A DNA stretch of 64,000 nucleotides from positions 723,724 through 787,723 of the forward strand of contig CAWBUS010000008.1 of the NCBI GenBank assembly GCA_963792025.1, given 5' to 3'. Positions 24,046-33,548 of the stretch are shown here, in pieces. How positions within the stretch are numbered: the stretch's first letter is position 1; every line of letters begins with the position of its first letter. The notes below the pieces were generated by a model. It had not been told where the DNA came from. It searched no databases and saw only the letters and a list, made by a program, of their open reading frames with translations. The position numbers were made by a program, and so were the translations under genes. The DNA is from Ginsengibacter sp963792025 (GTDB lineage: Bacteria > Bacteroidota > Bacteroidia > Chitinophagales > Chitinophagaceae).

Positions 24046-25709
24046 TTAATATAACGTATGCTTATTATCCGCAATTTTTCTTAATGTTTTCATCAACTTA
24101 TCTTCCGTTTCTTTTCTTTCAGTTACATCATGCAGGTTTACAACAAGCGCCTTTATATATTTATTTGCCAAAAGGTTGATAACGGTGCCTTCCAGCCAGA
24201 GATATTTTTCGTTCTTTTGCTGGTTACGAAAAGTAAATTGAAAATTTTGCCCGGATGCATGATTGCCATATCCAATAAATCTTTTACCAAATCCCCGTCA
24301 TCAGGATGGATATTTATTATCATTCCTTCATTAATTATTTCTTTATCATCCCGGCCCGTTAGCCGTTGCGATGAAGGACTGCAATAAATAGTTTTGAAAT
24401 TTTCATCCAGCATTAAAAAGATATCATTACTGTTTTCTATAAGTGTGCGAAAGCGTATTTCACTTTTATAAATATATTCGGTTCGCTCTTTTACTCTTTG
24501 TTCCAGTTCATAATTAAATTTAAAAATTGCTTCTTCAGCTTTTTTTCTTTCAGTAATATTTTGTGCGATAACCATACCGCCGGTAATAATTCCATCGCTA
24601 TCCTTAAGCTGCAGCAGGGTAGCTAACACGTATATAGGTTGATGGGCTTTTGTATAATAAACCAATTCACCTTTCCACCTACCTTTTTTTTGTAACGATA
24701 TTATTATTTCTGTCCGCGTTTCATTGGGATAATAAACATTCAAAACACTATCTATATTTTTTCCGATCACTTCTGCGCTTTTCCAACCCAATAATTTTTC
24801 CGCTGCGTCATTCCACCTGGTAATGAGTGCATCATTATCAGATGAAATGACAGGATCCTGGATGTTTTTTGCAATGGTTGCCATGTAGCGGAGGTCTTCC
24901 ACAGTTTTCCGTTCGTTTGTGATATCCCTTGTTACTTTTGCATAACCGTACAGATTTTGGTCGTCATCAAAGAGCGGGGTAATTATAACATTTGCGTAAA
25001 ACAGGGAACCGTCTTTGCGCACCCGCAAACCTTCTCCTTCAAAACGTCCTTGCATCAAGGCTTTTTGCAGGTTGCTTTTGGGTTCACCTTTTTCTACATC
25101 TTCCGTAGTATAAAATATTTTAAAATTTTTCCCGATTATTTCTTCTGCTTTGTAACCTTTTATTTTTTCTGCCCCACTATTCCACGTCACTACGTTTCCA
25201 TTTACATCAAGCATAAAAATTGCATAATCTTTCACACTGCTAACCAATAACTGGAAATCATTTTGGGCTTTTCTAAGCTTCTCATCAGATTTTTTTCGTT
25301 CGGTGATATCGCGGATAGACGCAAATATTAAAGTATCATTGTCAGTCACAACTTGTGAAAGGCTTATCTCTACAGGCGTTTTTGTTCCATCTTTTGCTAT
25401 CGCAAATAACTCAAGTCCCGCATCTGTTGATAATGCCTTTGGTGTGCTTTCATAATGGACTTTGTTACAAACCTGGTTGATAAAAAAATAGGCAGGCAGT
25501 AGCTTTTCAATGGGCTTGCCGGCCATTTCTTTTTTGGTATATCGAAAGAGCTTTTCAGATTGCTTGTTGGCAAGAACAATCTCACCTTTCAGGTTGGCTA
25601 CGATCATGCCGTCAGGAGCTGCTTCCAGCAACTCTTTGTATTTATTTTCGGCGTTCTTGCGTTGGGTAGTTTGTGGGGTTAACATAATGAAGGGGTTTAA
25701 AGAGTTCAA
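24046..25709 (-). pseudogene. Four-PAS sensor protein, frameshifted and lacking a kinase domain
   Basis: The frame from 25709 encodes PAS 1 (L-L-E-A-A-P-D-G-M-I-V-A-N-L-K-G), PAS 2 (S-V-K-D-Y-A-I-F-M-L-D), PAS 3 (I-A-K-N-I-Q-D-P-V-I-S-S-D), a coil and most of PAS 4 (R-F-R-T-L-I-E-N-S-N-D-I-F). It then leaves frame at about 24264, where one A is missing from ATGGCAATCATG. In the corrected frame it continues H-A-S-G-Q-N-F-Q-F-T-F, L-W-L-E-G-T-V-I-N-L-L, D-V-T-E-R-K and ends K-I-A-D-N-K-H-T-L-Y at a TAA at 24046. Relatives continue at this point into another PAS and a kinase, so the gene also appears truncated. PAS 1-3 are paralogous to those of the kinase at 21106. Confidence 0.75.
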
Positions 25710-26762
25710 GAGTGTTAGGATTTTGTAAATCCAGGCAGCTAAAGATAACCGAAGGATAACGGGAACATGGCTGTGGAAAAACGCAGTTTAGCACTATTGT
25801 TGTAAGTACAGGAATAAACGTTGGGACAGTATGCGTGGTTTTAATTGCGCAACACCGTTTGATAAATATTATTAGTTTTTGGCAAAACATCGTAGAGATA
25901 TTTTTTGCTTGTTTATTGCACTTCATTCATTAATCGTCCGGAATTATTGCTCTGCAATTTTAATTGCTATAACTCTGCAATTTTAATTGCTATAACTCTA
26001 TATCCTTTCTAACTCATTCTATCAATTTATCGGTCTTTTATTATAATGTACCGCATTAAAAAATTGACATTAAACTAACACACATAATTGCTCAAACCAA
26101 TACTTCATTATTCTCCAATTGGGACAATACATTAGAAAATGAAACATCAATCTTCAAAAAGGTAATAATCTGCCAGGTAATAAAAATTACCTGAATCATT
26201 TAATCGTAAGTAGTGTTTTCTTAAATTTAAAAAATACACTTTTTAAAATGGTGGGGTATGGTGATTAGAACACCATAGGCATTATTTTAAAAGATTTCTA
26301 TACTAATCTATCATATAAATTTATAAATAAAGAATATATTATTTTGGTATATATACTATGCTAAATGATATAACTTAATATTTTCGAGGTAAGTAAATAT
26401 ATCATTTTTTTTAGATTATTTTTTCTAAGCTAACGGCACCTAACACACGAAATATGATAATTGTCTTCTCTCAAATTTATTTCCTGACCAAAATATTCCA
26501 AATCAATCCTCATCGTTAAATGAATTTAATTTTTTAACTGAAAAAATCTTTTAAAGAAACTTCGTCTATACGGTACCTAAAGATTACCATAAATAATTTG
26601 ATCTCTTTGTAGAAATTATTCTATTATACAATTATCGTATATGATCTGCCGGAAATATGGAATGTATTGGTGACGGTTTTATTAAATTTTTCCGCTGAAA
26701 CTGCGTTTTTGCGAACAGACATCCGGTAGCGAAAATTATGTTGTTAAAAACCGTTAGTATCA
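25710..26762. other. Long AT-rich spacer with a short tandem repeat
   Basis: About 1050 bp without a convincing gene. It should hold the minus-strand promoter of the PAS gene. A 23-bp unit is tandemly repeated at 25951-25996. The interval 26040-26680 is very AT-rich with many short A/T runs; I see no tRNA, no terminator of note and no conserved frame. Confidence 0.5.
25951..25996. repeat. Two-copy 23-bp tandem repeat
   Basis: The unit begins TCTGCAATTTTAATTGC and ends TATAAC (25951-25973) and repeats without change at 25974-25996. Each unit contains the inverted repeat GCAATTTTAATTGC. It lies about 240 bp upstream of the PAS gene start at 25709. Confidence 0.85.
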
Positions 26763-27083
26763 TTAATCAGTGACAATGTCTGAGATTACCTCATCAACTA
26801 TTTTCTCAAGTTTTGCCAGATTAATGTAATTGGGCTTATAAAAAATCGATTTACCTTCTCTCTCCGTTACTACCAACTTAGCCTGTCTGAGTATCCGTAA
26901 GTGAAATGAGGCTACCGATTGTTCAATTCTTAGATAAACATAAATATCAGTAACCCTTACTTGTTGTTTTTCTTCAAGTAATTGCAACATTCTTTTTCTT
27001 AATGGGTGGGTAATAGCATGAAATACTTCCTCAACTTTTTTTATTTCCGGTTCTTTGTCCATTAACAGACGCTGTGTCAGCAT
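26763..27083 (-). CDS. ArsR-family winged-helix transcriptional regulator
   Basis: 106 residues from 27083, or 99 from the ATG at 27062 (M-D-K-E-P-E-I-K-K), which fits the family length better. It carries the ArsR fold: V-F-H-A-I-T-H-P-L-R-K-R-M-L-Q-L-L, the recognition helix region S-V-A-S-F-H-L-R-I-L-R-Q-A-K-L-V and the wing V-T-E-R-E-G-K-S-I-F-Y-K. No Cys metal-binding ligands are present, so it belongs to a non-metal branch. It stands alone on the minus strand; the AT-rich leader at 27084-27402 probably contains its promoter. Its targets are unknown. Confidence 0.85.
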   Translation of the reverse strand: MLTQRLLMDKEPEIKKVEEVFHAITHPLRKRMLQLLEEKQQVRVTDIYVYLRIEQSVASFHLRILRQAKLVVTEREGKSIFYKPNYINLAKLEKIVDEVISDIVTD

Positions 27084-27402
27084 GAAATAGCTTTTTGAAC
27101 ATCCCTTAAAGTCAATGATTCGATGAAGATTACGCAGCTATTGAAATGAATTTCAAGCTTGCGATAGGAACGACAGTAATACGCACTACAAATATAACAA
27201 CAAGTTCTAGATTGCCTTCATGCGCTTCGATAATGAATTAAAGAATGCAATTAAAGTTACTTAAAAAATAATATGCAAAAAAAACTTAATACAATATTGC
27301 AGCGTTACAGAAGGCTGTATATTATTGTGCAGGCTGAAATATTTAGTTTTCCATGCGGCCTGTAAACACAAATCGCTGCCCTGCATAACAAACAGGCTGT
27401 AA

Positions 27403-28309
27403 TTAATTTGCTACAATAAATTCTTGAATTTCCGGGAAATAGATATCCGGCCTGTCGAGCCATCCATAGTGCACACAATGGTCCATAAACACTAATTTGG
27501 AATTCTTCAAAACCTGGTGCTCGGTCAGCGCTGTTTTTTCTTCGATAATGTCATGTTTTCCCTGGATGATTAAAACAGGTTTATTAAACCGGGACAATTT
27601 GCCTTTGCAATCGAATTTTATTTTTTGCAGGTCTTGCCACACAAGATCATTAATAACAGAGTTGCCTTTTGTTAACCTTTCTGCGATAGCCGGAATATTT
27701 TTCCGGTCATAAACATAAGCAGGGGCCAACGCCAGCCCGCGATGTAATCTCGCAAAATAAGAAGTATCACCATCGCTTATTTTTTTGTTCCAATAATTTA
27801 ATGAATCTTTTTCCTGCGCATTTAGTCTTGCGGTAAGCCTCGTATTTACATAAGATAATAATCCCAGGTCAATTCCGCCGGATGATGACAAAATCAAAGC
27901 TTCCGTGCTTTCGGGATAAATACCTGCATAATACGAAGCCAGCATACCGCCAAATGAATGGCCTAATATGATCCATTTTTTTATTTTCAAATATTTTCTC
28001 AGATTCTCAATATCGTCTGCCATTAACTGCATAGTAACGCTGGTTGAATCCGGTTTTTGCAGGAATGATTTACCGGTTCCCCGCTGGTCATAAATAATTG
28101 CCATGTTATTTTTTGATAATGATTTAGCCAGGTCTGCAAAGCCATCACTGTTCATGCCCGGACCACCATTAATAATAAGTATTGGCTTACCGGCCCCATA
28201 GGTTCTATAATAAATTTGCAGTGTTACTGGAAGGCACATATCCTTCAACTTGCGTGTAGGCATTTATGTTAGAAATAGAGAATACGAACAAGGCAAAAAC
28301 AAACTTCAT
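27403..28309 (-). pseudogene. Alpha/beta hydrolase (proline iminopeptidase-like), frameshifted after the signal peptide
   Basis: The main frame (27403-28263) encodes K-P-I-L-I-I-N-G-G-P-G-M, Y-D-Q-R-G-T-G-K-S, the nucleophile elbow G-H-S-F-G-G, the acid in Q-G-K-H-D-I-I and the His in D-H-C-V-H-Y-G-W: a complete catalytic triad of the S33-like hydrolases. Its apparent N-terminus is unnatural. The ATG at 28309 opens another frame encoding a signal peptide (M-K-F-V-F-A-L-F-V-F-S-I-S to I-N-A) and Q-V-E-G-Y-V-P-S-S-N. One superfluous base near 28215-28235 separates it from T-L-Q-I-Y-Y-R-T-Y-G. Restored, it would be a secreted hydrolase of about 300 residues. Confidence 0.75.
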
Positions 28310-28462
28310 ATTTACCATTAATTTGAATAGTATATTAAATAACAACCCAAAAAAGATAGCGGAAAAATTATTACCAACTCTTGCATTTTATATGCCGGCC
28401 GGATTAATTTTTATCACCGGTAAAATTTTATTACTTCCCATATAGGGCCGGTATGCCAGGTT

Positions 28463-28807
28463 TCAAGGCAGTATATCGCCCGGAAAACTTTTGCATAAAA
28501 GAATTTCATAAGTAAAGATTCCTTCTTTCACACCGGGATCTTCATCCATAATTTTTTCTAATTCTTCCTTTTCAACATTAAAAATTCCGACGCCTTTAAT
28601 ATTACTTTCTTCACGAACGGGACAAACAATTGATAACAATCCTTTAGCCCGTAGCTCAAAATTTCTTCGCCCATGTTCCCATACAACTTGCATTCGCTCA
28701 GGTGTAATCTCTTTTGGCCCGGCTTTTAAAATCATAAGAGAATAAAATTTAGATTTTGTAAGCATGTCTTTCATGTACTCATCAGTGATAGTCTCCATAG
28801 TTTTCAT
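28463..28807 (-). CDS. YciI-like protein
   Basis: 114 residues, a single YCII-related domain: F-Y-S-L-M-I-L-K-A-G-P, then V-W-E-H-G-R-R-N-F-E-L-R-A-K-G, G-V-G-I-F-N-V-E-K-E-E-L-E-K-I-M-D-E-D-P, and the end Y-E-I-L-L-C-K-S-F-P-G. The His in W-E-H and the D-E-D-P segment are the positions usually conserved. The function of such stand-alone domains is not settled. It follows the DUF3052-like gene by 2 bp, so the two are co-transcribed. No signal peptide. Confidence 0.75.
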   Translation of the reverse strand: MKTMETITDEYMKDMLTKSKFYSLMILKAGPKEITPERMQVVWEHGRRNFELRAKGLLSIVCPVREESNIKGVGIFNVEKEELEKIMDEDPGVKEGIFTYEILLCKSFPGDILP

Positions 28808-28809
28808 TT

Positions 28810-29232
28810 TTATTTTGATACAATCCTGTCTTTAACCGGAATAACCAATTTCAGTCCCGACCATTTTTCATCTACGGCGCAAACTTTAATATCCACTAAG
28901 CCATTTTTTAAAGCAATACTTCTGATGAAGTCTTCTGTGACGTCGGTTGGAATTTTAGCGGATTTTTTATACCAGGAAATCCATATCATTCCTGCCGGAA
29001 GCAATTGATTTTTTAAAGCCACTATTTCAATATTTAACTCTTCAGCATTCGTGCAGAAGAAATGAATAAAGTCAACTTTTGTGGTTGCATCTTGTATCAT
29101 TTTTGCTTGTTTAGGAAAATCTGAAAAAAGTTCATAATAATATTCGGGTGCATTGACGAGTATTATTTTGAACCCGTCTTTTATACCGAGCTTTTTTGCA
29201 AGCGGTTTTCCCGAATATCCTGCTGGTTGCAT
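28810..29232 (-). CDS. DUF3052-like protein
   Basis: 140 residues starting A-G-Y-S-G-K-P-L-A-K-K-L-G-I-K-D-G, the characteristic opening of the DUF3052 family, followed by K-I-I-L-V-N-A-P-E-Y-Y and a Rossmann-like alternation (V-D-F-I-H-F-F-C-T, G-M-I-W-I-S-W-Y-K-K-S, L-V-D-I-K-V-C-A-V-D-E-K-W-S-G-L-K). It is cytosolic. It forms a two-gene unit with the YciI-like gene; in other genomes the family often neighbours small stress-type enzymes. No catalytic role can be assigned. Confidence 0.7.
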   Translation of the reverse strand: MQPAGYSGKPLAKKLGIKDGFKIILVNAPEYYYELFSDFPKQAKMIQDATTKVDFIHFFCTNAEELNIEIVALKNQLLPAGMIWISWYKKSAKIPTDVTEDFIRSIALKNGLVDIKVCAVDEKWSGLKLVIPVKDRIVSK

Positions 29233-29533
29233 GATTTGTTTATTTTACTTTTCCTTTATTCAAATTTAGTTTTTATTTAACCCCGGCAAACACATCGCCT
29301 GCCTGCGTAAAAAAAATACACAATTGATTTGGTTTATTAACGATCATTTCTTTATTACATTTTTCTAATATTATTATTGAAGTACTTTTCAGCAACAAGA
29401 TTAGCATCGATACGCACATTTTACGTATCAGTACCTGCGGATGAAAATTTATGTTCCCAACTATACAGCATTTTTCAAGACATGACGGAATATACCATGA
29501 GAAGTGTTTTCCTGCTGTTTCTTTATTGATTGG

Positions 29534-29678
29534 TGGCTACCTTCCTGCAGAATTGTTGCAGGCATGTTGCTGAGCTTAGCAACATGTGTGCAAGGGGGTA
29601 GCAAGGGATCAGCAAGAAGCCAGCAACAAAATGTGGTTTTTACGAAGTCGATTTGGCAACAGCCGGCATGATGGTATA
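29534..29678. repeat. Shortened third copy of the long repeat
   Basis: It starts GCTACCTTCCTGCAG and contains the same 8-bp stem as copies A and B (CATGTTGC 29563-29570, GCAACATG 29579-29586) and the words CAGCAAGAAGCCAGCAACAAA. It ends GCCGGCATGATGGTATA, like the ends of the copies at 1-296 and 576-859. About half of the interior is missing. It lies just upstream of a small membrane peptide gene and a HEPN gene. Confidence 0.6.
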
Positions 29679-29711
29679 ATTTCTTAATTTTAAGAGTAAA
29701 AAATAACTGAA

Positions 29712-29816
29712 ATGAAATTGGTAATTAAATTAATCGCTTTCCTCTTACTTGTTTACTTCATTAAATTTTTAATAACTGAAATAAGAAAGGTAAGAAACCC
29801 CAGGTATCTGCGATAA
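29712..29816 (+). CDS. Candidate 34-residue membrane peptide
   Basis: ATG at 29712, TAA at 29814-29816. The product has one hydrophobic segment (V-I-K-L-I-A-F-L-L-L-V-Y-F-I-K-F-L-I) and a basic tail (E-I-R-K-V-R-N-P-R-Y-L-R). This is a positive-inside membrane peptide by shape. It lies 63 bp before the HEPN gene and 34 bp after the short repeat copy. Similar shapes occur in toxin peptides and in small regulatory membrane proteins; nothing here decides between them. Real coding status is uncertain. Confidence 0.35.
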   Translation: MKLVIKLIAFLLLVYFIKFLITEIRKVRNPRYLR

Positions 29817-29878
29817 ATAACACAGATAATTTTTTTGAACTTCAAGACCGGATATTTTCCTTCTCTTTTTAAAACGGA

Positions 29879-30697
29879 ATGTTTAGCTTTATAGCTCTAA
29901 GTGTAATACCACCCGCCACCCCGTTTATTGCCAATTGTTTAAAACAAGTGAAATACGGGATATACCTGCTTGGCTCAACCGTTATAACACGCCATACGGA
30001 AAGTATATTCAATACTCACGCACCTGCTTATGAGCATGCCGGCCATTATTATATATTGGTACTCGTAAGCGACAAGGAGGATATACATGCAGCGCAGGAT
30101 ATCATTGAAAACAGGTGCAGTAACTTTGTACCGGTTACAGCTATCGTTTTAAAAACATCCGTATTCAATATATGGTTTGCAGAAGGCCACCGGTTTGCAC
30201 ATATTGTTTGCAAAATGGCCACGGTGCTTCACGGCATAAAAGAAATGCCCGCGGAAACTTATGCCGCAACAGGCGATGGGTTAGCGGAGATAAATAATTC
30301 AATTTACACGCAGGGCTATAATAAAGTAACGGAGTTTATTGCCGGTGCCGAATTGTATATACTGCAAAAGCAAACAAAACTGGCTGCCTTTATGCTGCAC
30401 CAGGCAAGGGAGCAGGCATTGCATACCCTGTTTCAATTGCGTACAGGCATGTACGTTAACTCTCACAATCTCGATAAACTGGTGCGATATTGCAGTATGT
30501 TTTGTTATGCCCTTACCGGAATATACCCGCGGAATACTGAGAAAGAGGAGCGCCTGTTTCAATTACTGCAAAATGCGTATGTGGGTGGGCGTTATAAAGA
30601 GGAGTATACAGTTACAACAATAGAATTGCAAAAAGTTTTCGAAAGGGTACTCGCTTTACAGGAAGCGCTGAAGCATTGTAATAAAAGCATCTGCTAA
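29879..30697 (+). CDS. HEPN-domain protein with an N-terminal nucleotidyltransferase-like domain
   Basis: 272 residues. The C-terminal half (about 150-265) matches the HEPN helical bundle: A-A-F-M-L-H-Q-A-R-E-Q-A-L-H-T-L, T-G-M-Y-V-N-S-H-N-L-D-K-L, I-Y-P-R-N-T-E-K-E-E-R-L-F and A-Y-V-G-G-R-Y-K-E-E-Y. The N-terminal half (I-Y-L-L-G-S-T-V-I-T, then Y-Y-I-L-V-L-V-S-D) looks like a reduced nucleotidyltransferase fold with the G-S pair but no clear acidic triad. The canonical R-x4-6-H nuclease motif is not clear; the spacing is R-x7-H. The clade is common in Bacteroidota; its role in defence or signalling is unproven. The stop is followed by CCCAGG/CCTGGG at 30716-30733, a weak hairpin without T-run. 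Confidence 0.75.
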   Translation: MFSFIALSVIPPATPFIANCLKQVKYGIYLLGSTVITRHTESIFNTHAPAYEHAGHYYILVLVSDKEDIHAAQDIIENRCSNFVPVTAIVLKTSVFNIWFAEGHRFAHIVCKMATVLHGIKEMPAETYAATGDGLAEINNSIYTQGYNKVTEFIAGAELYILQKQTKLAAFMLHQAREQALHTLFQLRTGMYVNSHNLDKLVRYCSMFCYALTGIYPRNTEKEERLFQLLQNAYVGGRYKEEYTVTTIELQKVFERVLALQEALKHCNKSIC

Positions 30698-31044
30698 ACC
30701 AGGGCTTAAAGAAAACCCAGGGAAATACCTGGGCAATGGTGGTTTCTCAGGGATTTAATATTATCGGCAGGGATATTCAATCGCTGTAAAGCTATATGAT
30801 AATAACAGAAAAAAATATAGTAGACATACGATGACACACAGTATAATTACGGCATGCCGGCTACCCCAAAATGTGAATCTCTATGGGGAAATCTTGCTGT
30901 TGCGGTGAATAGGAAATTATATAAATTGCACCCGGTTTTTCATAGGATATTGGATTATAACAGGACTGGATTTCTATCCTGGTCCTTACATTCTTTAACA
31001 TAGGCCGCATGAAATATTACCTGGCTTGTACGAGTAAAGAGTTG
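30698..31044. other. Spacer between convergent genes
   Basis: Apart from the short hairpin CCCAGG/CCTGGG at 30716-30733 I see nothing definite. The two flanking genes converge here, so the region should contain transcription ends. Confidence 0.4.
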
Positions 31045-31431
31045 CTAACCTGGGGAATTTTTAAAAGAGATAACACCCTGCTGTGTCTCAATCTCCATAC
31101 TTCTTATTAAATCATCTTCAATAACATACACGTGTTTAACAACGTCATCGGCTAAAATATTTCCCTTCATATCTTTTACTACCTGGTGAACCTCAACTTC
31201 TATTTCTCCTTTTGCATTTTTTTTAAAAGAAACCGGCTGCACATTTGGGTTTAATTCTTCCCATTGCCTCGTCCAGTAGTCCCGCACTTCATCATGCCCT
31301 TCAACATAGCCGCCTTCCCATCCGTTTGGCCAATGAACATTTTCATCCATTAAAGAAAGAACTCCATCAATATCTCTTGCATTAAATGAACGATATGCCG
31401 CGATAAGAATGTCTTTATATTTTTCTGTCAT
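31045..31431 (-). CDS. NTF2-like (SnoaL-type) protein
   Basis: 128 residues from the ATG at 31431 (M-T-E-K-Y-K-D-I-L-I-A-A-Y-R-S-F-N-A-R-D); an upstream in-frame ATG at 31452 is less likely. The N-terminal helix with F-N-A-R-D-I-D-G-V-L-S-L-M-D-E-N-V-H-W-P and the later V-E-G-H-D-E-V-R-D-Y-W and V-K-H-V-Y-V-I-E-D-D-L-I-R-S-M-E-I are typical of the nuclear-transport-factor-2 / SnoaL-like cone fold. These small proteins include enzymes and binding proteins; no specific substrate is visible. It is monocistronic and convergent with the HEPN gene. Confidence 0.8.
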   Translation of the reverse strand: MTEKYKDILIAAYRSFNARDIDGVLSLMDENVHWPNGWEGGYVEGHDEVRDYWTRQWEELNPNVQPVSFKKNAKGEIEVEVHQVVKDMKGNILADDVVKHVYVIEDDLIRSMEIETQQGVISFKNSPG

Positions 31432-31595
31432 AATATATTTAATTAAAATCAAAGTACTTCGTTACAGAACAAAGATAAACTGTCCGGATTTGCGTAACTC
31501 TTTTCCTGCAGGTATCACAATACATTTCCTTAAATAATATTACCTTAGGATATTACGATTACGCTTCTAAACAACTAACGATTTAAACCTGGTAT

Positions 31596-33548
31596 ATGAG
31601 ATGCATATCTTTTAAAATTCCTGCTCCTTATTTTCTATTCTCATTTTTTTCACTGGTTCTTTTTAGTACGGTGCACGGGCAATCAACCGCCGGGCATGAT
31701 GCTGCAATGTTTAACCAGGTTGATATTAAAGTTGCTGATGAACCAAAGCCGGTTATAACAAATAAAATTAAAGATGTATTTATTCCTGTTCCTTTCCAGG
31801 ACCAGGTATTGCAGGGTTATATCGGAACACGATACACGCAAAATCTCGAAGAGCGTCTTTTAAAAATAGACGAAAACGGCATCATGAGTGGTTATTTGCA
31901 CCGGCCCGGCAATCATCCCTGGATCGGGGAACATGTTGGCAAATATTTGGAAGCGGCTTGCAATGTCTGGAGAAATACCCATGATACGGCGCTGAAAAAG
32001 CAAATGGATCGAATGATGTATGAACTGATCCACTCACAGTTAAAAAATGGGTACCTCGGCACCTACACGCCGGATAATTATTGGACAAGCTGGGATGTGT
32101 GGTCGCACAAATACAATCTATATGGCTTGCTGGCCTATTACACCACAACCGGCTACCAGCCTGCACTAGAAGCATGCAAAAGAATCGGGAACTTATTATG
32201 TGATACATTTGGAACCAAGCCCGGGCAAAGGGATATTATCCTGGCAGGTGAACACGTAGGTATGGCGGCAACATCTGTACTGGATCCAATGGTTGAGTTA
32301 TATAAATATACCGGCGATAAAAAATATCTTGATTTTTGTTATTACATACTTAGTGCGTGGGAGCAAAAAGATGGACCAAAAATCATCAGCACTTTATTAT
32401 CAATCGGCAGAGTAAATAAGGTAGCTAACGGTAAAGCGTATGAGATGTTATCAAACCTGGTTGGCCTAACAAAACTATACCGTGTAACGGGTGATCCAAA
32501 ATTGCTGCAGCCTGTTTTAAATGCCTGGCAGGACATCGTAACGAACAGGTTATATGTTACAGGCACCACAAGTTCTTTTGAACATTTCCAGGATGATAAT
32601 GTACTGCCGGGAACCGTAAAAGATGATATGGGTGAAGGATGTGTAACCGTTACGTGGATACAATTAAATCAAAGCCTTTTAGACATCACAGGCAGTTTGA
32701 AGTATGAGGAACAAATTGAAAAATCAATCTATAATCAACTGCTGGGTGCGGAAAACCCCGAGTCAGGATGCATAAGTTACTATACACCACTAATGGGCAG
32801 AAAGCCCTATTCGTGCGACATCACCTGTTGCACATCGAGTGTTCCCCGCGGCATTGCCATGATACCCTATTTCACTTTCGGGAATGTAAAGAACGTCCCA
32901 ACGTTATTATTATACGGACCTGCAGCATACAAGGATAAATTTATAACCGCCGATAAAAAAAATATAAACCTCGCAGTAAAAATTGAAAGCAGTTTTCCTG
33001 AAGAAGGCAATACTATAATAACTGTTAATCCTTCCACTGTTGCATTGTTTCCTTTTGCGCTGAGAGTACCGTCATGGTGTAATTCTTTTATTGCTGAAGT
33101 TGGTGGCAAAGAATACAGAGGATCGGCCAATCAATATTTAACTATAAAACGAGTTTGGAAACCCGGCGATATAATAAAAGTGACATTTGCTATTCCTATT
33201 CAAATATTAGCGGGCGGAAAAAGTTACCCGGGCCAGGTCGCCTTTCAAAGAGGGCCACAGGTTTTGGCATTTGACAGTTCCTTAAATATTGATATAGTAA
33301 AAAAATATCAATTTGGATTGAACCAAAAACTAACTGTTGAAAAACCAACGAGTATATCTGACCCCGACCTGTTGCCAGTGCAATGGATAGGGAAACAGGC
33401 ATATCGTGTAGCCATAGCAGATAGTAAACCAGATAATGAAAAAGAACAACTAACACTCGTTCCATTTGCAGATGCAAGTCAAACCGGCGGGGCTATTAAA
33501 GTATGGATGCCTTTGACCGTAGCCGGCACAGCAATAAATAAAAATTGA
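31596..33548 (+). CDS. GH127-family glycosidase (beta-L-arabinofuranosidase type, former DUF1680)
   Basis: 650 residues with a signal peptide ending near V-H-G-Q. The catalytic (alpha/alpha)6 barrel spans about residues 50-430 (G-Y-L-H-R-P-G-N-H-P-W-I-G-E-H-V-G-K, G-Y-L-G-T-Y-T-P). Residues E347, C349, C411 and C412 match the zinc-site pattern E-x-C ... C-C known from the HypBA1 enzyme, where the first Cys of the pair is the nucleophile. A C-terminal beta domain follows (L-R-V-P-S-W-C, G-D-I-I-K-V-T-F). The enzyme is exported and would release L-arabinose or a related sugar in the periplasm. Its stop overlaps the ATG of the ribokinase gene, so it heads a three-gene sugar operon. Confidence 0.88.
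   Translation: MRCISFKIPAPYFLFSFFSLVLFSTVHGQSTAGHDAAMFNQVDIKVADEPKPVITNKIKDVFIPVPFQDQVLQGYIGTRYTQNLEERLLKIDENGIMSGYLHRPGNHPWIGEHVGKYLEAACNVWRNTHDTALKKQMDRMMYELIHSQLKNGYLGTYTPDNYWTSWDVWSHKYNLYGLLAYYTTTGYQPALEACKRIGNLLCDTFGTKPGQRDIILAGEHVGMAATSVLDPMVELYKYTGDKKYLDFCYYILSAWEQKDGPKIISTLLSIGRVNKVANGKAYEMLSNLVGLTKLYRVTGDPKLLQPVLNAWQDIVTNRLYVTGTTSSFEHFQDDNVLPGTVKDDMGEGCVTVTWIQLNQSLLDITGSLKYEEQIEKSIYNQLLGAENPESGCISYYTPLMGRKPYSCDITCCTSSVPRGIAMIPYFTFGNVKNVPTLLLYGPAAYKDKFITADKKNINLAVKIESSFPEEGNTIITVNPSTVALFPFALRVPSWCNSFIAEVGGKEYRGSANQYLTIKRVWKPGDIIKVTFAIPIQILAGGKSYPGQVAFQRGPQVLAFDSSLNIDIVKKYQFGLNQKLTVEKPTSISDPDLLPVQWIGKQAYRVAIADSKPDNEKEQLTLVPFADASQTGGAIKVWMPLTVAGTAINKN

Noticed and set aside
25642..25926. 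Minus-strand frame of 94 codons upstream of the PAS gene
   Set aside because: It overlaps the PAS gene start in another frame, has unusual residue composition and no recognisable motif.
25951..25996. Possible CRISPR array
   Set aside because: Only two units directly abutting, with no spacers; no CRISPR array or cas gene is seen anywhere in the window.
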